Position numbers and translations under genes: made by a program. DNA of 17,066 bases from Treponema sp. (GTDB taxonomy: Bacteria; Spirochaetota; Spirochaetia; Treponematales; Breznakiellaceae), in the NCBI GenBank assembly GCA_031266095.1, contig JAISBR010000019.1:1-17066 (forward strand), in the 5' to 3' direction. How positions within the stretch are numbered: the first letter of the stretch is position 1; every line of letters begins with the position of its first letter. The notes under the pieces are model-generated. The model was given only the letters and a program-made list of their open reading frames with translations. It was not told the DNA's origin and ran no database searches. Shown one piece after another: positions 7,443 through 12,837 of this stretch.

Positions 7443-8612
7443 ATGGCGGGTAATATTTTTGGCAAACTGTTCAGAGTTGTCGCTTTCGGGGAATCCCACG
7501 GTTCCGCGATGGGCTGCGTGATAGACGGCTGTCCGGCGGGACTTCCGCTTACGGCCGCTGATATTGAGCGGGAGCTGCGGCGGCGGCGGCCCGGACAGGG
7601 TGGCGCTTCCACCACCAGGAACGAAACTGACGAGCCGGAAATTGTTTCCGGGGTCTTTGAGGGTACAACCCTGGGAACTCCCATTGCCATTGTGGTCCGC
7701 AATTCGGATCATCATGCCGCGGATTATGAAACCCTGCGGGACCTGTACCGGCCGGGCCACGCCGACTGGACCTGGGAGGCCAAGTACGGCGTTCGGGATC
7801 ACCGGGGGGGAGGCCGCAGTTCCGGCAGGGAAACCCTGAGCCGGGTCGCCGCCGGCGCGGTGGCAAAGGTTTTTCTGGCCGGTTACGGTGTACGGATCAG
7901 GGCCTGGACTTCTTCCATCGCCGGACTGGATATGCCGGGACCGGATACGTCGGAATTCGATTTTGACGAGATTGAACAAAACCCGCTCAGGGTTCCCAGC
8001 CGGGAAGGCGCGGAAAAGGCTTTAGCTGCAATAGAGGCGTTCCGGGCTCTAGGGGACAGCGCCGGCGGTACGGTGTCCTGTTCGGTACAGGGAGTACCGC
8101 CGGGTCTGGGGGAACCGGTCTTTGATAAATTAGACGCCCGGCTCGCCGCGGCCGTGTTGTCCTTGGGCGCCTGCAAGGGCATTGAGTTTGGCGCCGGTTT
8201 TTCCGCGGCCCGGCTGCGGGGATCGGAAAACAACGATGTTCCTATCCTGCCGGAGGGCGGTGCCGGATGCTTACCGCGCCCTGCGCCTGCAATCACGCTC
8301 AACCCCGCAGTCCCCCACGCGCGGCAAACTCCTGTCGTCCCCGCGCTGGGCTTTACATCGAATAAGGCCGGCGGCGTACTCGGCGGTATCTCCAGCGGGC
8401 AGCGCCTGGAATTCAAAGCCGCCTTTAAACCCGCGCCTTCGATTGCAAAACCCCAGCAAACCGTGGATCGCCGCGGCCTTGTCAGGGATCTGCTTATCCA
8501 AGGCCGCCACGACATTTGCATCGTTCCCCGGGCGGTACCGGTGGTGGAAGCCATGACCGCCCTGGTCCTGGCTGATTGTATACTGCTGCAGCGCGCGGCG
8601 CGGATCGATTAA
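7443..8612 (+). CDS. aroC: Chorismate synthase
   Basis: Final shikimate-pathway enzyme: converts EPSP to chorismate using reduced FMN. 389 residues. Signature regions are present: FGESHG (15-20), RRRPGQ, YRPGHADWTWEAKYGVRDHR followed by GGGRSSGRET (102-131), GEPVFDKLDA, and the C-terminal GRHDICIVPRAVPVVEAM. Between RGSENND (ending at 265) and GFTSNKAGGVLGGISSG (from 303) there is a Pro/Ala-rich stretch of about 37 residues where E. coli AroC has fewer than ten. The ATG at 7443 lacks an obvious Shine-Dalgarno, but MAGNIFGKLFRV matches the family N-terminus, so the start is kept. Its stop overlaps the larC stop on the other strand. Confidence 0.95.
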   Translation: MAGNIFGKLFRVVAFGESHGSAMGCVIDGCPAGLPLTAADIERELRRRRPGQGGASTTRNETDEPEIVSGVFEGTTLGTPIAIVVRNSDHHAADYETLRDLYRPGHADWTWEAKYGVRDHRGGGRSSGRETLSRVAAGAVAKVFLAGYGVRIRAWTSSIAGLDMPGPDTSEFDFDEIEQNPLRVPSREGAEKALAAIEAFRALGDSAGGTVSCSVQGVPPGLGEPVFDKLDARLAAAVLSLGACKGIEFGAGFSAARLRGSENNDVPILPEGGAGCLPRPAPAITLNPAVPHARQTPVVPALGFTSNKAGGVLGGISSGQRLEFKAAFKPAPSIAKPQQTVDRRGLVRDLLIQGRHDICIVPRAVPVVEAMTALVLADCILLQRAARID

Positions 8613-9979
8613 AAAAGGCCGATAATCCGTTCCGCGTCCGCAAGAGAGACGCCCTGTTCCCGGCCCAGGCGGGCGCGGTCCTCATACTCAATTTTGGAGC
8701 GCAGGGGCTGATCCTCCCAGAATACCGTCTTGGTACGCGCCTCACCGAAGCCGCCCTCCAGCCGGCCTGCTTCCCGTCTCAGGGAGAGGCGCCGGACCGT
8801 TGTTTCCCGGAAGCCTATGGTGGAAGATCGCCGGAACATGGTCTGTCTGAGGGCCTCCAGCCCGGCCGGTGGGCAGAGGACGGAAACCACGGTCCCGGGG
8901 CGGGACTTCTTCATCACACAGGGGCTCAAGGTTACGTCCAGGGCTCCGACCTCGAAGAGGTTCTCCATGAGAAAGCCCAGGGCTTCCCCGCTCATGTCGT
9001 CAATATTCGCTTCGATGAGGATCAAGTCCTCGGTAATGATCCCCCCTTCCGCCGCCGGCGTTTGTCCCGCCGGTTGAGCGGGGCCGGGAGCCGGATCGGC
9101 GCGTTCTTCCCTCCAGGAAACCCGGAGCAGGCTGGGCCGCCGCGTCTTTCGGGTCCCTACCCCGTAGCCGGTCCCGCGTTCCGTAAAACTGCCGGTGAGG
9201 GTAAACTCGTCCACCGAGGCCGCAAGGATAGCGGCGCCGGTTGGGGTCGTCACCTCCGTATCGAATCCCCCGGTTTTGACGGGCATACCCCGGCAGAGGA
9301 GCAGGGTGGCCGGGGCGGGTACCGGCAGTACGCCGTGAGCGCAGGTAACCGTACCGCCGCCCAGTTCCACTTCCCCACAGGTAATCCGGTCCGGCCGCAG
9401 GATGTCAAGGCATATTGCCGCGCCCACGATGTCAATGATCGAGTCCATGGCCCCGACCTCATGAAAGGCGATATCCTCCGCGGGAACCCCGTGTACCTGG
9501 GACTCCGCCTCGGCGATCCGGGTAAAAATAGCCAGGGCCCGCTGCTTCGCGCCGGCGCTTATGCCGGAATCCGCTATCAATCGTTTGATATCCTTCCAGG
9601 AATGGTGGCCGTGTTCGCTGGGGTGCTCATGATGACTATGTGCGTGGGGGTGTTCATGGGAGTGGTCATGGTGACTATGTGCGTGGGTATGATGGTGCCG
9701 GCTCTGGTCATGCCGGTGATCGTGATCGCTCGGTTCCTGATGGCCGGCCTCCGCGTCATCCCGGGCACTATGATCGTTCCGGCCTTCCAGTTCTACCAGG
9801 GCGTGGATACCGGAAATGCCGCCCCGGTCTTCCCGGACGAATGTCAGTTTCCATCCCGCAAGGCCGAGCTTGGCGAGTTCGGCCCGCAGCAGATCGGGGT
9901 CAACCCCCAGGCCTACCAACGCGCCCAGGGTCATATCCCCGGCTATGCCCGCAAAACAATCAAAGTGTAAGGTTTTCAC
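8609..9979 (-). CDS. larC: LarC-type nickel insertion protein with His-rich segment
   Basis: LarC family proteins insert nickel, using CTP, into the pincer nucleotide cofactor of lactate racemase and related enzymes. 456 residues, longer than usual because of an insert. The N-terminal domain begins MKTLHFDCFAGIAGDM and includes AFHEVGAMDSIIDIVG (171-186). The C-terminal domain has EANIDDMSGEALGFLMENLF (from 323) and VTLSPCVMKKSRPG. Residues 70-126 hold 23 histidines, a likely metal-binding or nickel-storage segment. A Pro/Ala linker spans 291-312. Both LarC parts are in one frame here, unlike the frameshifted larC1/larC2 of Lactobacillus plantarum. The GTG start at 9979 has GGAGG 7 nt upstream. 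larA, larB and larE are not in the window. Confidence 0.9.
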   Translation of the reverse strand: MKTLHFDCFAGIAGDMTLGALVGLGVDPDLLRAELAKLGLAGWKLTFVREDRGGISGIHALVELEGRNDHSARDDAEAGHQEPSDHDHRHDQSRHHHTHAHSHHDHSHEHPHAHSHHEHPSEHGHHSWKDIKRLIADSGISAGAKQRALAIFTRIAEAESQVHGVPAEDIAFHEVGAMDSIIDIVGAAICLDILRPDRITCGEVELGGGTVTCAHGVLPVPAPATLLLCRGMPVKTGGFDTEVTTPTGAAILAASVDEFTLTGSFTERGTGYGVGTRKTRRPSLLRVSWREERADPAPGPAQPAGQTPAAEGGIITEDLILIEANIDDMSGEALGFLMENLFEVGALDVTLSPCVMKKSRPGTVVSVLCPPAGLEALRQTMFRRSSTIGFRETTVRRLSLRREAGRLEGGFGEARTKTVFWEDQPLRSKIEYEDRARLGREQGVSLADAERIIGLF

Positions 9980-9995
9980 TCATTTTCCTCCAACG

Positions 9996-10011
9996 CCGGT
10001 ATAGTTACCGG
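9996..10011. promoter_or_regulatory. Palindrome just upstream of larC
   Basis: Perfect inverted repeat CCGGTA-TAGT-TACCGG, ending about 16 nt before the larC start codon and overlapping its ribosome-binding region. In the 158-nt gap between the glycosyltransferase and larC it is the clearest symmetrical site. It could be an operator or a translational hairpin. Nothing shows which. Confidence 0.35.
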
Positions 10012-10137
10012 TTAGTGCTCTGAGTGTATGCCAAAAGTGGTTGTTTTGTCCCCAGGCTGCCCCGCTCCCCCGCCGCGGCCTGGCGGGAATGGCATGAGGG
10101 AAGACGTTCCGCCCATCGGCAGCTCCTCACAATCCGT

Positions 10138-11271
10138 TTACTCCCCCGCGGTGTCCTGAATAATCCGTAAGGTTCGCTCCACACAGCGGTCCCAGGAAAA
10201 GGCCTGCGCCCGCTTAAGGCCGCGGCGGCGGTATTCGCGGTAGGTGCCGCGGTCGGTGGCAAGGGTGACCATGCGGTCCGCCATGTCTTCGGAATCAAGG
10301 GGATCAAAATACAAGGCCCCGTGATCCGCCGTCTCCGGAAGAGAGGCGGCCCGGGCGCAGGCCACCGGCACCCCCGAGGCCATGGCTTCCACCACACTCA
10401 TGCCGAAGCCTTCGTACATTGAAGGGATGACCACAAAATCCGCCCCGGCATAGAGTTCCGGCAGGCTCTTGAGCGGGAAATGGCCGGTGAAAAAAATATC
10501 GCTCCGCCAGGGGGACGCGGCGGCGGCGGCTTTTACCTTGCCGGCGTTGCTGCCATCCCCCCCGGCCAGTACCAGCCGGTGGGGATACCTGGTCCGTTCC
10601 TTGAAAATACCGAATGCCGCAATGAGCCGGATATGGTTTTTGACCGGATGATCGATGCGGGAAACGCAGAGCACATAGGGGCGCTGGAAACTGAAGGGCT
10701 GGATCAGAACCACGCTTTCCTCGTTCCGGGGACGGGGATAAAAGGCCGAATGATCAACGCCGTTAGGTACTACCTCTATGCGGGATTCGCTGACCCGGGC
10801 CCGCTCCACCAGTTCGCCCTTGACCCATTCGCTGACCGCGATGATCCGGTCCAGGCGGCGGAGGGAACTGGGGAAAATCACCCGCAGCACCGCCCCCAGA
10901 TGCTCCCTGGTCCGCATGGTTCCCCAGTACGCCGCCATGTCATGCACCACCCCGATGGTCGGGCACGGCGACCGGTAGGGAGGCCGTTTATGGGCCGCCG
11001 GAAAGACGCACGCGTCATAGGAGCGGGCTTTGGCGAAGGCAGGGTATTTATGGAGATACCACAGGGAGTTGGCGGTCTTGCCGTTTACAAAACATTGGGG
11101 AATAAATTCAAGGCCCGGCGCGTCTTCGCTGTAGGCAAAACGGTCAAAATCCCATCCAAAGAGTTCAAACAGGGCGCCTGAGGGAGGAATACGTCTTAAA
11201 AACTGGGTCAAGTAGGTTCCTACACCGGACTTGCCGCCGTCGCAGGCAAAGGTATCTATCCCTATCTTCAT
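10138..11271 (-). CDS. GT4-family glycosyltransferase
   Basis: Retaining glycosyltransferase of the GT-B fold, 377 residues, probably transferring a sugar from a nucleotide-sugar to a glycan or lipid acceptor at the cytoplasmic membrane face. The N-terminal acceptor domain starts MKIGIDTFACDGGKSGVGTY with the Gly-rich loop, then VVHDM (108-112) and IAVSEWVKGELV. The C-terminal donor domain has VPNGVDHSAFYPR, VLCVSRIDHPVKN, RLVLAGGDG, FTGHFP, LPELYAGADFVVIPS and the E-x7-E motif EGFGMSVVE with Glu297 and Glu305. The ATG start has GGAGG upstream. It is divergent from nrdR and lies upstream of larC on the same strand, 158 nt apart. Substrate cannot be told from sequence. Confidence 0.9.
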   Translation of the reverse strand: MKIGIDTFACDGGKSGVGTYLTQFLRRIPPSGALFELFGWDFDRFAYSEDAPGLEFIPQCFVNGKTANSLWYLHKYPAFAKARSYDACVFPAAHKRPPYRSPCPTIGVVHDMAAYWGTMRTREHLGAVLRVIFPSSLRRLDRIIAVSEWVKGELVERARVSESRIEVVPNGVDHSAFYPRPRNEESVVLIQPFSFQRPYVLCVSRIDHPVKNHIRLIAAFGIFKERTRYPHRLVLAGGDGSNAGKVKAAAAASPWRSDIFFTGHFPLKSLPELYAGADFVVIPSMYEGFGMSVVEAMASGVPVACARAASLPETADHGALYFDPLDSEDMADRMVTLATDRGTYREYRRRGLKRAQAFSWDRCVERTLRIIQDTAGE

Positions 11272-11330
11272 TAAACCTCCGAACCACGGCTTGAGTGTAT
11301 CATAGAAAGCCTAAAGAGGGAATAGGACGC

Positions 11331-11359
11331 TTGTTGCACAATTAATAGTGTATTATACT
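11331..11359 (+). promoter_or_regulatory. Sigma70-type promoter of nrdR
   Basis: TTGTTG (11331-11336) and TATACT (11354-11359) are separated by 17 bp. The predicted transcription start is near 11366-11367, immediately before the palindrome at 11368 and about 55 nt upstream of nrdR. It lies in the gap between the divergent glycosyltransferase and nrdR. Confidence 0.6.
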
Positions 11360-11367
11360 AATAGAGG

Positions 11368-11383
11368 GCGCTATATATAGCGC
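11368..11383. promoter_or_regulatory. NrdR-box-like operator palindrome
   Basis: Perfect 16-bp palindrome GCGCTATATATAGCGC. The NrdR box as I know it is close to ACACWATATATWGTGT. This site shares the CTATATATAG core and the outer C/G positions. It starts at the predicted +1 of the nrdR promoter, where a bound repressor would block initiation. Autoregulation by NrdR is therefore a good inference. Only one strong copy is seen, although NrdR usually binds pairs. Confidence 0.6.
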
Positions 11384-11422
11384 TCTCCAGTGGATAAGCT
11401 GCCAGGCAAGAGGTACGACACT

Positions 11423-11890
11423 ATGCGATGCCCGCATTGCGGCACTATTGAAGACAAGGTGATTGAATCCCGTACCCTCGCCAAGGGGGAGGCAATCCGC
11501 CGCCGCAGGGAATGCGTGAGCTGCGGGTACCGGTTCACCAGCTACGAGCGGCTGGTGGACAAACAGCTTATGGTGGTCAAACGTGACGGCCGCCGGGAGC
11601 CGTTTGACCGGGACAAACTTGAGCGGGGGGTTGAGCGGGCGTTGGAAAAACGGCCGGTATCCCAGATGCAGATTGAAAATATGATCAACGAGATTGAGGA
11701 CGCCGCCGCCATTATCAGCAAAGGCCTCCTGGAAATCGACAGCTCCCTCGTCGGGGATCTGATACTGGAGCGGCTGGAAGCCATAGATAAAGTGGCGTAT
11801 ATCCGCTTTGCCTCGGTGTACCGGCACTTTGAAAATCTCGATGAGTTTATTAGCGAAATACACAAAGTAGGAGAAAAACAACAGCCCTAA
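11423..11890 (+). CDS. nrdR: Transcriptional repressor NrdR
   Basis: Nucleotide-sensing repressor of ribonucleotide reductase genes, 155 residues. The N-terminal zinc ribbon is MRCPHC...CVSC with Cys3, Cys6, Cys31 and Cys34, followed by the ATP-cone domain (about 46-140) beginning VVKRDGRREPFDRDKLERGV, which senses ATP/dATP. I chose the ATG at 11423 since it starts exactly at MRCPHCG, the family N-terminus, and has GAGG 9 nt upstream. A GTG at 11390 would add 11 residues. No ribonucleotide reductase gene is in the window. A promoter, an operator-like palindrome and a downstream terminator bracket the gene, so it looks like its own transcription unit. Confidence 0.95.
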   Translation: MRCPHCGTIEDKVIESRTLAKGEAIRRRRECVSCGYRFTSYERLVDKQLMVVKRDGRREPFDRDKLERGVERALEKRPVSQMQIENMINEIEDAAAIISKGLLEIDSSLVGDLILERLEAIDKVAYIRFASVYRHFENLDEFISEIHKVGEKQQP

Positions 11891-11913
11891 CCCTTGAGAC
11901 AGTGGCAGAAAAG

Positions 11914-11976
11914 CCGGGAGCCTGTTAAGCGGATTGTCATATGCGCAAAGATCGGCAAGATCCAACAGGCTTCCGG
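11914..11976 (+). other. Long hairpin after nrdR
   Basis: CCGGGAGCCTGTT (11914-11926) pairs with AACAGGCTTCCGG (11964-11976) over 13 positions with one G-U pair, enclosing 37 nt. That loop contains a small GATC-GGCAA-GATC helix. It lies 3' of nrdR and ends three bases before the terminator stem. It may protect the nrdR mRNA 3' end or belong to a leader for the next gene. I matched it to no known riboswitch. Confidence 0.5.
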
Positions 11977-11979
11977 GGA

Positions 11980-12026
11980 CCGCATAGGGGATGTGGTAAC
12001 TCCCGTTTCCCTATGCGGTTTGTTTT
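11980..12026 (+). terminator. Rho-independent terminator between nrdR and the DNA glycosylase
   Basis: A perfect 10-bp stem, CCGCATAGGG (11980-11989) and CCCTATGCGG (12009-12018), with a 19-nt loop is followed by TTTGTTTT. It should stop nrdR transcription about 45 nt before the glycosylase start. The downstream genes therefore need read-through or their own promoter. Confidence 0.75.
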
Positions 12027-12070
12027 GTGGGAAAGGCGCTGTGTATAGCACGTATAGAGGTGAAGACAAT

Positions 12071-12835
12071 TTGACCGCCGAAGAAAAACTCATACTGGCC
12101 CGCTTTTTGGATAGAGCCGCCGACTCGCTGCGGGATGGTTACCGGAGCGAAGAACGGCGGTATCAGTTTAGCGATGACCCGGCGTGCCCAACGGAATCTC
12201 CCCCGGCGGGCAGGAACCTCACGCAAATCGCCGCCGAAATCCGTTCCTGTACCGCCTGCGCGCTGTGCGAAACCAGGACAAACGCCGTTCCCGGCGAAGG
12301 GGCGGAGCGCCCCCTGGTTATGGTGATTGGCGAGGGACCGGGCGCCGATGAAGACGCTACCGGCCGGCCCTTTGTGGGCAGGGCGGGGCAGCTCCTGGAT
12401 AAAATGCTCGGCTCTATCGGCCTTTCCCGGAACAGCAACTGCTTCATCGCCAATGTGATAAAATGCCGGCCGCCGAATAACCGGGACCCGCTGCCGGAGG
12501 AGCGGGCGGCCTGCGCGCCGTTCCTGGAACAGCAGATAGAGATCCTCAAACCACCATACATTCTCTGCGCGGGAAGAATCGCCGCCCACACCCTGCTCAA
12601 CACAACGGAGCCAATCGGCAGCCTGCGGGGGACTTTCGCCGAGCTCCGCGCCGCGGGTAGGGTCATTCCCCTCTTTACCATCTACCACCCGAGCGCTCTT
12701 TTGCGCAATGAGGACCTCAAACGCCCCACCTGGGAGGATCTCAAGCGCCTGCGGGCCGCGATAGCGGAACACGCCGCGCTGCCGGGCGCGGGCGGCCCGG
12801 CGGAACGCCGCGCAGGAACCAGCGGAGAAGACTGA
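12071..12835 (+). CDS. Uracil-DNA glycosylase, family 4 (Fe-S type)
   Basis: Removes uracil from DNA to start base-excision repair. 254 residues from the chosen start. Four iron-sulfur cysteines are placed as in family 4: Cys60 and Cys63 (CTAC), Cys132 (VIKC) and Cys148 (EERAAC). The active-site motif GEGPGADED is at 87-95, followed by GRPFVGRAGQLLDKML, and the second motif is HPSALLR with His216. I chose TTG at 12071, which has AGAGGTG 7 nt upstream. The frame stays open back to 11894, but that extension would be translated from the nrdR terminator region and looks non-protein. The C-terminal 20 residues are Ala/Gly/Pro-rich. Two bases separate it from priA, so the two are probably cotranscribed. 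Confidence 0.9.
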   Translation: MTAEEKLILARFLDRAADSLRDGYRSEERRYQFSDDPACPTESPPAGRNLTQIAAEIRSCTACALCETRTNAVPGEGAERPLVMVIGEGPGADEDATGRPFVGRAGQLLDKMLGSIGLSRNSNCFIANVIKCRPPNNRDPLPEERAACAPFLEQQIEILKPPYILCAGRIAAHTLLNTTEPIGSLRGTFAELRAAGRVIPLFTIYHPSALLRNEDLKRPTWEDLKRLRAAIAEHAALPGAGGPAERRAGTSGED

Positions 12836-12837
12836 AT

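Noticed and set aside
7332..7979. Minus-strand frame over the start of aroC
   Set aside because: Arg/Pro-rich translation with no recognisable features; antisense to conserved AroC motifs.
9602..9772. Tandem DNA repeat as a separate element
   Set aside because: The repeats lie inside larC and simply encode its His-rich segment.
8576..9970. 464-codon plus-strand open frame opposite larC
   Set aside because: It mirrors the codon pattern of larC, gives a Gly/Arg/Pro-rich translation with no family features, overlaps the end of aroC, and is explained by high GC.
10040..10110. Terminator after the glycosyltransferase
   Set aside because: A CCAGGC/GCCTGG stem can be drawn, but the loop is about 20 nt and no T-run follows, so it is not a convincing intrinsic terminator.
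11342..11965. 207-codon minus-strand open frame opposite nrdR
   Set aside because: Covers the nrdR promoter, operator and zinc-ribbon coding region; clearly a shadow of nrdR.
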